Program-made: the position numbers and the translations under genes
In this document: piece by piece, positions 17,041 to 27,840 of the stretch
Numbering within the stretch: position 1 is the stretch's first letter
How the letters are laid out: each line of letters begins with the position of its first letter
Source: Cellulophaga baltica
GTDB lineage: Bacteria; Bacteroidota; Bacteroidia; Flavobacteriales; Flavobacteriaceae
Length of the DNA: 64,000 bases
Assembly: GCF_900102165.1 (NCBI RefSeq)
Contig: NZ_FNBD01000002.1
Span: forward strand, 372,001 to 436,000
Direction: 5' to 3'
The notes under the pieces: generated by a model
What the model was told of the DNA's origin: nothing
Databases searched by the model: none
What the model saw: the letters and a program-made list of their open reading frames with translations, nothing else

Positions 17041-18528
17041 TTGGCACCTAAAGCACGCACAAAAAACCCATTACTACCATTTTCTATTGGTATATTATTG
17101 CTATTATCCCTAATTGCTTTTTTCGCTACAGAAAGCAGCTATAATATCATCAGTGATTGGTCTTTATGGGTACGCACCTATTTTGGGTATTTCTATTTAT
17201 ACTTAGGCTTAGCCTGTGTCTTTTTCTTACTTATTATTGCTTTTTCTCCCATAGGCAAAATAAAATTGGGCAAAGAAGATGCAAAGCCAGAATATTCTTT
17301 ATGGTCGTGGATAGCTATGCTGTATAGCGCAGGAATGGGCGCAGGAATCTTATTAAGAGCAGTACAGGAGCCTATTTATATGCAACAAAATCCACCGTAC
17401 GCCTCAAATTTAGCTCCAGAAATTCTTGCCTTAGAATTCACATTTTACCAATGGGGTTTTACAGCATGGGCATTTTATGGTTTGTTTGCAATGGTCATAG
17501 CATATGCATTATTTGTCCGAAAGAAGAAGACCTTAATTAGCGAAACGGTTTCTAATACCTTACCTAACAAAAAACTGTTATACGGAATTGACATCCTGAC
17601 CATACTCACCACCATTTTTGGATTAATTGCAGCGGTAGGTCTAGGAACCACCCAAATTAAAGGAGGTATCAATCATGTATTTAAGGGAGATTTTGATTTG
17701 AGTCTAACTATAGGCCTTACCACCATAATTGTTATTATAGCCGCCTATAGTGCCTGGATGGGTGTAAATAAAGGAATTAAGATGATATCAAAATTAAATA
17801 TTATTACAGCCCTAAGTATTCTTGTATTTACGTTTGTTTTTAGTGATATACCATTAATTCTAAGTAACTTTTTCAGTGCCACCTATCACTATATACTAGA
17901 TTTCATCCCTATGAGTTTAGCTTTGGGAAGTTATAACCCTGGAATGAATTTCTTATCTGATTGGACATTTTATTATTGGGCATTTTGGCTGGCATGGGCA
18001 CCATTTACTGGAATATTTATTGCTAGAATATCAAAAGGAAGAACGCTTAGACAGCTTTTATTAGGGGTATTAATTATTCCTTCTTTAGGAACTTTTTTCT
18101 GGTTTGCGGTATTTGGATCCTCTGCTTTTGAACTTGTGGAAACATGGGGAAGTTATAACAATGAGTTTGGAAATGTTTTTTCTTCCATTTTCGTGTTTCT
18201 CGAAAATTATCCTTTTGCCTTTATGCTAAATATGGTGACTCTTTTTCTACTGGCTAGCTTTCTAGTAACCTCTGTAGATTCTGCGGTATTTGTATTGAGT
18301 ATGTTTACGGATAGTGGCAAAAAGAACCCGAGTAAAAAACACAGATTATTATGGTCTGCAATTATTCTGATTGCCACTATAGCATTATTAGTTTTAGGGA
18401 ATGTAAAACCTGAAATTGATGTACTTACCGCCGTTCAAAAACTATTAATTATTACCTCTTTGCCTTTTGCTTTTTTTAGCATTTTTATGGCACGGGTATT
18501 CTTAAAAGATATTTTGAAGAAAAAGTAA
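17041..18528 (+). CDS. BCCT family betaine/carnitine/choline-type transporter
   Basis: This 495-residue inner-membrane transporter has about 12 hydrophobic helices. The family glycine stretch appears as YSAGMGAGILLRAVQEP (canonical members have GxGxGxxxxGxxEP). The signature WTFYYWAFWLAWAPFTGIFIARISKG is present with its Trp-rich core. An open frame extends back to 16888 inside the SDR gene, but that extension would be an odd, Cys-rich segment, so I place the start at the TTG at 17041, two bases after the SDR stop. No ATG is available nearby. The substrate is probably a quaternary amine or compatible solute, but the aromatic box cannot be proven here. Confidence 0.85.
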   Translation: MAPKARTKNPLLPFSIGILLLLSLIAFFATESSYNIISDWSLWVRTYFGYFYLYLGLACVFFLLIIAFSPIGKIKLGKEDAKPEYSLWSWIAMLYSAGMGAGILLRAVQEPIYMQQNPPYASNLAPEILALEFTFYQWGFTAWAFYGLFAMVIAYALFVRKKKTLISETVSNTLPNKKLLYGIDILTILTTIFGLIAAVGLGTTQIKGGINHVFKGDFDLSLTIGLTTIIVIIAAYSAWMGVNKGIKMISKLNIITALSILVFTFVFSDIPLILSNFFSATYHYILDFIPMSLALGSYNPGMNFLSDWTFYYWAFWLAWAPFTGIFIARISKGRTLRQLLLGVLIIPSLGTFFWFAVFGSSAFELVETWGSYNNEFGNVFSSIFVFLENYPFAFMLNMVTLFLLASFLVTSVDSAVFVLSMFTDSGKKNPSKKHRLLWSAIILIATIALLVLGNVKPEIDVLTAVQKLLIITSLPFAFFSIFMARVFLKDILKKK

Positions 18529-18532
18529 TTCT

Positions 18533-19462
18533 TTATTTTTTAGGTAAAAACACTTCTGCCATCATACAACGTGCACTACCACCACCACAAGTTTCTATCG
18601 TATCTAAAGAACTGTGAATAATTTCACAATGTGCATTAATTGCTTTTAGTTGATCTGCTGTTAAACTAGTATAGGCCGCAGAACTCATGACCAAATAGCG
18701 CTTATTATCTCCTCCTAATACTTGAAGCATATTCCCTGCAAACTGGTGCATCTGTTGTTCTGTGATTCTTATAATCTCTTTGCCATCATTATGAAGGTGA
18801 TCTAAAACACTTTTACGCTCTTTTTTATCATCAATAGTATCAGAACATATGATTGCGAACGTTTCCCCTAGAGCCATCATTACATTGGTATGATAGATAG
18901 GCATACGTTTACCGTCTACGGATTGATTGGCCGTGAAAATTACAGGGAAATAATCGAAATCTTCGCAGAACTCAATAAATAGCTCTTCATCTGCTCTGTC
19001 TGACAATGCACAGTAAGCTTTTTTATTTAATCGATCTAAACAGATACTACCGGTTCCTTCTAAAAAGAAATCATCGTCTTCTGCCGAAGTATAATCAACA
19101 ATATCATTTATTTTAAAACCTTCTGCCTCTAAAATATCCAAGACATCTTCACGACGCTCGTTTCTTCTATTCTCTGCAAACATTGGATACAGACCAACGA
19201 TACCTTCTTTATGAAATGAAATCCAATTATTTGGAAAGATAGAATCAGGAGTATCCGGACTCAAAGTATCGTCAACCACGACCACGTGTATCCCTTTATC
19301 TCTTAAAGCTACAACAAAAGCATCAAATTCTACTTGCGCTTTTTTATTAATTTCTACATTTTTAAGATCAAGATCTTCTTGAAAAAAATTATTTACAGCC
19401 GTCTGCTCATTCATACGAAAAGCGACAGGTCTAATCATTAAAATAGTGTTGGTAACTTGCAT
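18533..19462 (-). CDS. Citrulline-utilisation-type (CtlX-like) amidinotransferase-fold hydrolase
   Basis: This 309-residue member of the guanidino-group-modifying superfamily (pentein fold) shows PNNWISFH (substrate-binding Asn/Asp region), FLEGTGSICLDR in place of the EGGD loop, YHTNVMMALG with the catalytic His, and the C-terminal GGGSARCMMAEVF with the nucleophilic Cys. This arrangement matches CtlX-type proteins linked to citrulline or arginine use. It lies 67 bases downstream of a second pentein-fold enzyme on the same strand and converges with the BCCT gene, with four bases between the stops. The exact substrate is not proven. Confidence 0.85.
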   Translation of the reverse strand: MQVTNTILMIRPVAFRMNEQTAVNNFFQEDLDLKNVEINKKAQVEFDAFVVALRDKGIHVVVVDDTLSPDTPDSIFPNNWISFHKEGIVGLYPMFAENRRNERREDVLDILEAEGFKINDIVDYTSAEDDDFFLEGTGSICLDRLNKKAYCALSDRADEELFIEFCEDFDYFPVIFTANQSVDGKRMPIYHTNVMMALGETFAIICSDTIDDKKERKSVLDHLHNDGKEIIRITEQQMHQFAGNMLQVLGGDNKRYLVMSSAAYTSLTADQLKAINAHCEIIHSSLDTIETCGGGSARCMMAEVFLPKK

Positions 19463-19529
19463 AAATTTCCTTAATATATCTTGTAAAATTATACTTTTAA
19501 GTGCATTTTCTTATTGAAATTCACTTAAT

Positions 19530-20441
19530 TTATTCCCGAATTAAAGGCATCGTACTGCAGCGTAATAATCCCTCTTGTTTAGAAATCTCGGCATACGGTA
19601 TTTCTTCTACCGTGAAGCCTTTTTCTCTTAACCAAGTATTTAATCTCGTAAAATTCTTTTCTGAAACTATGACCTCTTGAGAAATTGAAAATACATTGCT
19701 AAACATATTGTACATCTCATCGCTCGTAACTTCAAAAACGTTTTCTTTTCCAAAATAATCTAGCAACCACTGGTATTCTTCTTCTATTAGAAAACCATTT
19801 TTATGCAAGATGGCTTTGTCTTTTCCTATAGGTTGAAAACAACAATCTAGGTGTAATGCATTTTCTCTTGCATTGGTTGACTTTCTAAGCTCAAAAGCTT
19901 TTACGGTCTTATGAGGGAAAAGTTCCGTAATATGTTCTACCGCAATCTTATTTGTTCTTGCCGTAATATGATGCGAATAGTTTTCAGCGGTGTAGGTTCC
20001 TATAAAAATATAATCATTCCAAGGCATTACATCACCACCCTCAATATGGGCTTCTTCTGGAAGCTGAATTACTTTTGCTGGATCTATTTGAGAAATAACA
20101 TCTCCTATAGCTAAATACTCTTCCTCTCTGTCTGGTAATATATTGGCCTTAAAGAAGAAGTCATCAATGACAAAGGCTATATCTCTTGAAAAGATTTGAT
20201 TACAATCTTTCAAAATTTTTGGTCTAAAAACCTGAACATCGTGTTTTTTCAAAACGTGTTCAAAAGCATCCATTTCCAATATCATATCTGCTTCTACAGG
20301 ATAAGTTTCTGCTAAGATATGTTCTAGTGATTTTGGATCGTAAGCTTCTTCTGGTTTTGGAGTAGGTCCACAACTTTTAGCAGTTCCTAAAATGACTGCC
20401 TTTAGTTTTGAAGTTTCATCCTTAATGTTCAAATCAAGCAT
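19530..20441 (-). CDS. Arginine deiminase / dimethylarginine dimethylaminohydrolase-family protein
   Basis: This 303-residue pentein-fold enzyme has the classical catalytic set: IFSRDIAFV, AHIEGGDVMPW (EGGD with the catalytic acid), ENALHLDCCFQP (catalytic His with its Asp neighbour) and the terminal LLRCSTMPL with the nucleophilic Cys (about residue 296). It would hydrolyse or transfer a guanidino group from arginine, a methylarginine or a related compound. At 303 residues it is shorter than catabolic ArcA (about 410). It is probably in one operon with the CtlX-like gene. I recall gltA followed by such enzymes in other flavobacteria, which I cannot check here. Confidence 0.85.
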   Translation of the reverse strand: MLDLNIKDETSKLKAVILGTAKSCGPTPKPEEAYDPKSLEHILAETYPVEADMILEMDAFEHVLKKHDVQVFRPKILKDCNQIFSRDIAFVIDDFFFKANILPDREEEYLAIGDVISQIDPAKVIQLPEEAHIEGGDVMPWNDYIFIGTYTAENYSHHITARTNKIAVEHITELFPHKTVKAFELRKSTNARENALHLDCCFQPIGKDKAILHKNGFLIEEEYQWLLDYFGKENVFEVTSDEMYNMFSNVFSISQEVIVSEKNFTRLNTWLREKGFTVEEIPYAEISKQEGLLRCSTMPLIRE

Positions 20442-20502
20442 AAAAAATATAAATTGAATAATTAATAATTATTGAGCGCAAAAATAAGAATCTAATAATA
20501 AA

Positions 20503-20537
20503 AAACTGCCTTTTTGTAAAAAACAAAAAGGCAGTTT
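20503..20537 (-). terminator. Intrinsic terminator downstream of gltA
   Basis: A 14-bp perfect inverted repeat (20503-20516 with 20524-20537) has the core CTGCC/GGCAG and a 7-base loop. It sits 24 bases past the gltA stop, with A/T runs on both sides. Confidence 0.85.
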
Positions 20538-20561
20538 AGAATTATATTATTTTAAGAAAAT

Positions 20562-21845
20562 TTATCTCTTTTCTACCGGAACAAAAGATCTTAAGTTTTC
20601 TCCAACATATACTTGTCTTGGACGACCTATTGGCTCTCCATTTAATCTCATTTCTCTCCATTGAGCAATCCAACCCGGAAGTCTACCTAGAGCAAACATT
20701 ACTGTAAACATTTCTGTTGGGATTCCTAATGCTCTGTAAATTATTCCTGAATAAAAATCTACATTAGGATATAGTTTTCTATCTACAAAATATTGATCTT
20801 CTAATGCTTCCTTCTCTAAACCTTGAGCAATAGATAAAATTGGATCTTCAATACCTAAATCACCTAAAACTTCATCCGCTGCTTTTTTGATGATTTTAGC
20901 ACGAGGATCAAAGTTTTTATATACTCTATGACCAAAGCCCATCAATCTAAAAGGATCTTCTTTATCTTTTGCTTTAGCCATGTACTTCTTAGTATCACCA
21001 CCATCAGCTTCAATTGCTTCTAACATTTCTAATACTGCTTGGTTAGCACCTCCATGAAGTGGTCCCCATAATGCAGAGATACCTGCAGATAATGATGCAA
21101 ACAAACCAGCATGAGAAGAACCTACTATACGTACTGTAGAAGTAGAACAGTTTTGCTCGTGGTCTGCATGTAAGATTAGAAGCTTATCTAAGGCGTCAAT
21201 AATAGTTTTATCTTTTTTATATTCTTGATTAGGCTTCTTGAACATCATTTTATGAATATTCTCAACATACCCTAAAGAGTCATCTCCGTAATCTAATGGC
21301 AATCCTTTTTTCTTACGTAAAGTCCAAGCTACTAAAACTGGGAATTTAGCCATAATACGAACTATTGCCCAATACATTTCTTTCTCAGAACTTACATTTA
21401 CAGAACTTGGATTAAAAGCTATCAATGCACTTGTTAAAGAAGATAATACACCCATTGGATGTGCTGACTTAGGAAAACCATCTAAGATTTTTTTCATTTC
21501 CTCATCTACATGAGACTCAGATTTTATATCTGAATGAAATTTCTCTAGTTGTTCTTTATTAGGAAGTTCTCCGAATATTAGTAAATAAGCAACTTCTAAA
21601 AAGTCTGCTTTTTCTGCTAATTCTTCAATTGAATATCCACGGTAACGCAATATTCCTTTTTCACCATCAAGGAAGGTTATAGCACTTTCACAAGAGCCTG
21701 TATTTTTGTAGCCTGGATCAATTGTGATCATTCCAGTTACTGCTCTTAAACTTTTGATATCTATTGCTAATTCTTCCTCTGTACCTTTTATAACAGGGAA
21801 TTCATAAGTATTCCCTTTGTATTCTAATATAGCTTTGTCTGACAT
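20562..21845 (-). CDS. gltA: Citrate synthase
   Basis: Citrate synthase condenses oxaloacetate and acetyl-CoA at TCA-cycle entry. The 427-residue length is that of the longer bacterial type with an N-terminal beta domain (ILEYKGNTYEFPVIKGTE). Conserved catalytic blocks are SSHAGLFASLSAGISALWGPLHGGANQAVLEML (with the first catalytic His) and MGFGHRVYKNFDPRAK (second catalytic His), and FYSGIIYRALGIPTEMFTVMFALGR near the end carries the catalytic Asp region. A plausible promoter (TTG, 20 bases, TAAATTTA) precedes it. Confidence 0.98.
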   Translation of the reverse strand: MSDKAILEYKGNTYEFPVIKGTEEELAIDIKSLRAVTGMITIDPGYKNTGSCESAITFLDGEKGILRYRGYSIEELAEKADFLEVAYLLIFGELPNKEQLEKFHSDIKSESHVDEEMKKILDGFPKSAHPMGVLSSLTSALIAFNPSSVNVSSEKEMYWAIVRIMAKFPVLVAWTLRKKKGLPLDYGDDSLGYVENIHKMMFKKPNQEYKKDKTIIDALDKLLILHADHEQNCSTSTVRIVGSSHAGLFASLSAGISALWGPLHGGANQAVLEMLEAIEADGGDTKKYMAKAKDKEDPFRLMGFGHRVYKNFDPRAKIIKKAADEVLGDLGIEDPILSIAQGLEKEALEDQYFVDRKLYPNVDFYSGIIYRALGIPTEMFTVMFALGRLPGWIAQWREMRLNGEPIGRPRQVYVGENLRSFVPVEKR

Positions 21846-21871
21846 GTGTTTTTTTAACTTTTAGTACTCCG

Positions 21872-21902
21872 TAAATTTAAGAAAAAGGCGTGCCATTAAC
21901 AA
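21872..21902 (-). promoter_or_regulatory. Candidate promoter of gltA
   Basis: On the minus strand TTG (21902-21900), a 20-base spacer and TAAATTTA (21879-21872; one mismatch to TAnnTTTG) lie 26 bases before the gltA ATG. Confidence 0.45.
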
Positions 21903-21982
21903 TTCAAAAAAAATCATTTATTGTATTATTAACAAATAAAGAATTCTTTTGCTTATTTTGAACAAATAGAGACCAAAGTCTA

Positions 21983-23524
21983 CTATATCGTTATAGCATA
22001 AAGAAATTTATAATATTCATCGACGCTTTTATCCCAGGTAAAGCGCTCTTTTTTTGCATTCGCTTTAATTTTTTTCCATTGAGGTTTATCATTTAAGAAA
22101 ATATCTAACACCAAATCAAAAGAATCTACCATGTTTCTAATTTTCTCATCGGTAGTTGTCCCATCAAAACTAAAGCCTGTTTTTAAATGTTGAACGGTAT
22201 CTTTTAACCCTCCTGTGTGATGAACTAGACAAGGATGTCCATTTCTCATAGCGAGCATTTGACTTATTCCGCAAGGTTCAAATAGGCTAGGCATAAAGTA
22301 AAGATCGGACTCTAAATAGATGCTATCGATTAGATCTTCTGACTGGCCATTCGTGAAAATAAAATTCTTGTGCTTGTAGCTAATTTCGCGAAACATTTCC
22401 TCATATTCCGGAGCACCTGTTCCTAACAACATAAATACACCATTGACCTTCGCTAACTTTTCTAAGATCTTAATAAAAGCTTCTGGAGAATGTTTAATAT
22501 AATAAAACTTCTGCTCTGTTAGTCTAGCTACACTAGACACAATAAAATCTGGCTTATGCTCTACATAGTCCATTATCTTCTCACCCGTATGCGCTAAAAA
22601 GTCATACTTATATTTCTTTGATTCTTCTTGTAACCAACCAAATAAAGCTCTTATAATATTACGATATAGCCTGCCTTTTTCAGCAGCCCTAATATTATTA
22701 TAATTGGAGCCATTGAGAATACCAAATAACCGACCTTCTAAGTCCGCATTTTGCAAATCCGCCTCTAAACTCTCTCCTCCAATAAAATCTGGTGGATTAC
22801 TTGGCACCAAAATATCCTCTTTATAAGACGGAGACACTGTATGCACCGCATCTGCAAGCCGTACCCCTACAGCCATTAGGTTGATGCAATCCCAATACCT
22901 ATGGTCTCTTAAATTATCATAATCGATAGGAATTTCCGGAAAGAAGTTCTGAATAGACGAATAATTACCTCCAAAAGGTCTTATGCCTTGTATCGCCAAA
23001 TTGTGAATGGTATACACAAAGCGTAATTGCTTAAGTTTTTCATAAGATGGATGGTATTTCCTTAAAAACAAAAGTAAGCTTGAATGCCAATCATGCAGAT
23101 GAACAATATCTAAATCACCAAATGCGTTTTGGTTTACAGCTTCTGCTACAGCTGTACAGAATATAAAATATTTTACAGCATCATTGAAAAAAGGCTCCGT
23201 AGGATCATTATGATAAATATGCGCAATATCACCTGGTTGAATTTCAGGATGATGAATTACATAATGTGTTAAATTTTCAAAGTCCTTTTTAGGTTGAACT
23301 CTATACAATTCTGCCGTATAATCTTGCCCTCTTAATTGAAAATTTAAATGCATAAGGAAAACGCCATCCTTATGAAGCCTTGAATATGCGGGAACCACAA
23401 TATGGGCACTATCACCCTTCCGTGAAATTTGACGCGGAACATCTCTGACCACATCACCCATTCCACCTGCTTTACATTTAGGTATAGCATCATTTTCAGC
23501 GGCAACAAAAAGAAAATTATTCAT
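21983..23524 (-). CDS. glgA: Glycogen/starch synthase (GT5 family)
   Basis: This 513-residue GT-B glycosyltransferase adds glucosyl units from ADP-glucose (or UDP-glucose) to alpha-1,4-glucan. The N-terminal KAGGMGDVVRDVPR is the KxGGLxDV glucan synthase motif (Lys about residue 18). HLHDWHSS is the conserved substrate loop. The C-terminal half has ESDLYFMPSLFEPCGISQMLAMRNG and HHTGGLKDTV, with the catalytic Glu in the EPCG region. No glgB, glgC or glgP is adjacent, so the pathway partners are elsewhere. It is transcribed toward gltA with 137 bases between. Confidence 0.9.
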   Translation of the reverse strand: MNNFLFVAAENDAIPKCKAGGMGDVVRDVPRQISRKGDSAHIVVPAYSRLHKDGVFLMHLNFQLRGQDYTAELYRVQPKKDFENLTHYVIHHPEIQPGDIAHIYHNDPTEPFFNDAVKYFIFCTAVAEAVNQNAFGDLDIVHLHDWHSSLLLFLRKYHPSYEKLKQLRFVYTIHNLAIQGIRPFGGNYSSIQNFFPEIPIDYDNLRDHRYWDCINLMAVGVRLADAVHTVSPSYKEDILVPSNPPDFIGGESLEADLQNADLEGRLFGILNGSNYNNIRAAEKGRLYRNIIRALFGWLQEESKKYKYDFLAHTGEKIMDYVEHKPDFIVSSVARLTEQKFYYIKHSPEAFIKILEKLAKVNGVFMLLGTGAPEYEEMFREISYKHKNFIFTNGQSEDLIDSIYLESDLYFMPSLFEPCGISQMLAMRNGHPCLVHHTGGLKDTVQHLKTGFSFDGTTTDEKIRNMVDSFDLVLDIFLNDKPQWKKIKANAKKERFTWDKSVDEYYKFLYAITI

Positions 23525-23609
23525 TTAGGAGGATATTGCATTAGAATCTATGTTCAAGATAATTATTTAATTCCTATAATAATTCATAGATTAAAATTTT
23601 CTCAAAAAA

Positions 23610-23636
23610 AAAGCCTTTCTAAATTAGAAAGGCTTT
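23610..23636 (-). terminator. Intrinsic terminator downstream of eno
   Basis: AAAGCCTTTCT / AGAAAGGCTTT (11 bp) pair around a 5-base loop, followed on the minus strand by a run of T (down to 23604). It is 14 bases past the eno stop and separates eno from glgA. Confidence 0.9.
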
Positions 23637-23650
23637 AAATAATTATAAAA

Positions 23651-24952
<1,302 letters not shown>

Positions 24953-24978
24953 TTATATTTTAATGTTGAAATACACAG

Positions 24979-24986
24979 CAAATATA
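24979..24986 (-). promoter_or_regulatory. Candidate -7 element of eno
   Basis: Minus-strand TATATTTG is an exact TAnnTTTG match 32 bases before the eno ATG. A TTG at 25016-25014 is rather far upstream for a -33 element (27 bases). Confidence 0.5.
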
Positions 24987-25062
24987 CAAAAGTAAGGTGT
25001 TAGAAAACGCCCTCAATCCCTTAAAAACTGTGACAAATAACCTTTATTTAAACTATAACGTT

Positions 25063-26175
25063 TTAGTTGGCTTTAACTTTAATCATATCAAAAAACTGAT
25101 CAAATAAATATTCTGCATCATGAGGTCCAGGGCTCGCTTCTGGATGATATTGAACAGAAAATACATTCTTAGCATTCATTTTAATTCCTGCTACAGTTTT
25201 ATCATTCAGATGTACATGGGTAATATCAATCGCTGTATTAGCCTCTGTTTCTTCTCTATTAATAGCGAAGCCATGATTCTGGGAAGTAATTTCCCCCTTA
25301 CCTGTAATTAAATTCATAACGGGATGGTTAATTCCCCTATGACCATTATGCATTTTATAGGTTGAAATACCATTAGCCAAGGCAATAACTTGATGTCCTA
25401 GACATATTCCGAACAAAGTTTCATCATTTGCTATGATATCTTTAGCTGTTTGAATCGCGTCTGTTAGTGGCTCAGGATCACCTGGGCCATTAGAAATGAA
25501 ATATCCGTCTGGTTCAAAATCTTGCATTTCTTTAAAAGAAGTATTGTATGGATATACTTTTATATAAGCACCTCTTTTAGCTAAGTTTCTAAGAATATTC
25601 TTTTTGATCCCAATATCTAAGGCTGATATTTTTACTGGGGCATTCTCATCACCATAGAAATAAGGTTCTTTAGTAGAAACTTTAGAAGCCAATTCTAAAC
25701 CTTCCATACTAGGAATGTTTTTCAATTGCTCCTTTAGACCATCAATATTATCAACCTCTGTTGAGATAACTGCATTCTGTGCTCCGTTGTCACGAATATA
25801 ACTCACAAGAGCTCGTGTATCAACGTCAGATATCGCAAACAATTTATTATTATCTAAAAATTCTTCTAAACTTAGGTCTGCTATAGCTCTAGAAAAAGTA
25901 TAGCTAAAGTTTTTACAAATTAAACCAGATATTTTAACACTATCAGATTCAATTTCTTCAGAATTGGTTCCATAATTTCCAATATGGGCATTGGTTGTCA
26001 CCATCAATTGACCAAAATAAGATGGATCCGTAAATATTTCTTGATACCCCGTCATTCCAGTGTTAAAACACACTTCCCCGAATGCTGTTCCTTCTTTATC
26101 ACCTACTGCTTTACCATAAAAAATAGTTCCATCAGCTAATAAAATAAGAGCTTTTTTTCTAGTTTGATACTTCAT
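25063..26175 (-). CDS. carA: Carbamoyl-phosphate synthase small subunit
   Basis: CarA is the glutamine amidotransferase subunit that passes ammonia to CarB for arginine and pyrimidine synthesis. The 370-residue protein has the CPSase small-chain N domain (1-170, with GEVCFNTGMTGYQEIFTDPSY and NTGMTGY) and a class I GATase domain with SNGPGDPEPL, the nucleophile Cys in FGICLGHQ, and the His/Glu pair in QYHPEASPGPHD. CarB is not in the window, so the subunits are encoded apart. It lies 96 bases downstream of rplQ, behind a terminator. Confidence 0.98.
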   Translation of the reverse strand: MKYQTRKKALILLADGTIFYGKAVGDKEGTAFGEVCFNTGMTGYQEIFTDPSYFGQLMVTTNAHIGNYGTNSEEIESDSVKISGLICKNFSYTFSRAIADLSLEEFLDNNKLFAISDVDTRALVSYIRDNGAQNAVISTEVDNIDGLKEQLKNIPSMEGLELASKVSTKEPYFYGDENAPVKISALDIGIKKNILRNLAKRGAYIKVYPYNTSFKEMQDFEPDGYFISNGPGDPEPLTDAIQTAKDIIANDETLFGICLGHQVIALANGISTYKMHNGHRGINHPVMNLITGKGEITSQNHGFAINREETEANTAIDITHVHLNDKTVAGIKMNAKNVFSVQYHPEASPGPHDAEYLFDQFFDMIKVKAN

Positions 26176-26216
26176 TTTTAGGAATTATATTAAATATTTT
26201 ACAAAATAACACAAAA

Positions 26217-26246
26217 AAAAGGATAAGCTTTTCAACTTATCCTTTT
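26217..26246 (-). terminator. Intrinsic terminator downstream of rplQ
   Basis: AAAAGGATAAG (26217-26227) and CTTATCCTTTT (26236-26246) form an 11-bp stem with an 8-base loop. On the minus strand it continues into a T run. It marks the end of the ribosomal supercluster; carA beyond it needs readthrough or its own promoter. Confidence 0.88.
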
Positions 26247-26271
26247 CTAATATTAATACTTATAAACCATC

Positions 26272-26775
26272 TTATTCTTCTGAACTTTCTGGTTGATTAG
26301 TTTCTTGAGAAGCCTCAGCCGCCGGAGCGTCCGATTTCTTAGCCTTTCCTCTTCTAGTAGTTTTCTTAGCTGGAGTTTTAGAAGCATTGTAAAGCTCATT
26401 AAAATCTACCAACTCGATCATCGCCATATCAGCGTTATCTCCTAAACGAGTACCTAACTTAATAATTCTAGTATAACCACCTGGACGGTCAGCTATTTTT
26501 TCTGCTACCGTACTGAATAACTCAGTTACAGCATATTTATCTCTAAGGTTCTTGAAAACAACACGTCTATTGTGTGTTCCTTTCTCAGTAGTCTGATTAT
26601 TCTCAGTCTTAGCCTTAGTGATCAATGGCTCAACAAACTGCTTTAAAGCTTTAGCCTTTGCTACAGTTGTGTTTATTCTTTTGTGTTCGATAAGAGAACA
26701 AGCCATATTTGCAAGCATTGCAACTCTATGCGCCTTCTTTCTACCTAAGTGATTAACTTTTTTACCGTGTCTCAT
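26272..26775 (-). CDS. rplQ: 50S ribosomal protein L17
   Basis: bL17 is a 167-residue protein of the large subunit near the exit tunnel. The core (1-125) has [34 protein letters not shown] and the [23 protein letters not shown] block. A C-terminal extension of about 40 residues, first Lys/Arg-rich and then Ala/Glu/Ser-rich, goes beyond the E. coli length. Such extensions are common in Bacteroidota. It is the last gene of the alpha operon, 55 bases after rpoA. Confidence 0.98.
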   Translation of the reverse strand: MRHGKKVNHLGRKKAHRVAMLANMACSLIEHKRINTTVAKAKALKQFVEPLITKAKTENNQTTEKGTHNRRVVFKNLRDKYAVTELFSTVAEKIADRPGGYTRIIKLGTRLGDNADMAMIELVDFNELYNASKTPAKKTTRRGKAKKSDAPAAEASQETNQPESSEE

Positions 26776-26830
26776 TACTTTATTCTATTTTCTTCCTTAT
26801 CCGAGATTTTCTCTTCCAACAGAAGTAAAA

Positions 26831-27823
26831 TTAATCTTTATCTAATTTATATTTTGACAGATCCATACCGAAACTTAAACCTTTATTGATTACAAGTTCT
26901 TCAAGCTCTGTTAATGACTTTTTACCGAAGTTTCTAAACTTCATTAAATCATTTTTATTAAAAGAAACTAAGTCTCCTAGAGTATCTACTTCCGCAGCTT
27001 TCAAACAATTTAGAGCACGAACCGAAAGATCCATATCTACTAATTTTGTTTTTAATAACTGACGCATGTGTAGGGACTCTTCGTCATAAGTTTCAGTTTG
27101 TGCAATTTCGTCAGCTTCTAAAGTGATACGCTCATCAGAGAATAACATAAAGTGGTGTATTAAAACCTTAGCACCTTCTGTTAAAGCATCCTTTGGAGCA
27201 ATAGAACCATCAGATTCAATTTCGAAAACTAATTTTTCGTAATCGGTCTTTTGTTCTACACGGAAGTTTTCAATACTATATTTTACATTCTTAATAGGTG
27301 TAAAGATAGAATCAATAGCTATCGTACCAATTGGAGCACCAGACTTCTTATTTTCCTCTGCAGGAACATAACCTCTACCCTTTTCAATAACTAACTCCAT
27401 ATTGAAGTTAACTTTAGCATCCATATTACAGATTACTAGATCAGGATTAAGTACTTGAAATCCAGAAATAAATTTTTGAAAATCCCCTGCTGTAAGTTGG
27501 TTTTTACCACTTACCGAAACAGAAACAGTTTCAGAATCTACATCTTCAATTTGTCTTTTAAAACGAACTTGCTTAAGGTTTAGAATAATTTCAGTTACAT
27601 CTTCTACGATACCAGATATAACAGAGAATTCATGCTCTACTTTATCTACGCGAATAGAGGTAATTGCAAAACCTTCTAAAGAAGATAGTAATACTCTTCT
27701 TAAAGCATTTCCAACAGTCAATCCATAACCAGGTTCCAAAGGGCGGAATTCAAACTTCCCTTCGAAATCTGTCGAATCAATCATTATAACTTTATCGGGT
27801 TTTTGAAAATTAAATAATGCCAT
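26831..27823 (-). CDS. rpoA: DNA-directed RNA polymerase subunit alpha
   Basis: This 330-residue alpha subunit has an N-terminal dimerisation domain (1-235, with [23 protein letters not shown]) that nucleates core assembly. A linker follows, then the C-terminal domain (about 255-320, [25 protein letters not shown]) used for UP-element and activator contacts. It lies 17 bases after rpsD in the usual alpha operon order. Confidence 0.99.
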   Translation of the reverse strand: MALFNFQKPDKVIMIDSTDFEGKFEFRPLEPGYGLTVGNALRRVLLSSLEGFAITSIRVDKVEHEFSVISGIVEDVTEIILNLKQVRFKRQIEDVDSETVSVSVSGKNQLTAGDFQKFISGFQVLNPDLVICNMDAKVNFNMELVIEKGRGYVPAEENKKSGAPIGTIAIDSIFTPIKNVKYSIENFRVEQKTDYEKLVFEIESDGSIAPKDALTEGAKVLIHHFMLFSDERITLEADEIAQTETYDEESLHMRQLLKTKLVDMDLSVRALNCLKAAEVDTLGDLVSFNKNDLMKFRNFGKKSLTELEELVINKGLSFGMDLSKYKLDKD

Positions 27824-27840
27824 AATTGGATCAGTGTTGT

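Noticed and set aside
21965-21982. Small AGAC/GTCT hairpin after glgA
   Set aside because: The stem is four pairs with no T run, too weak to call a terminator.
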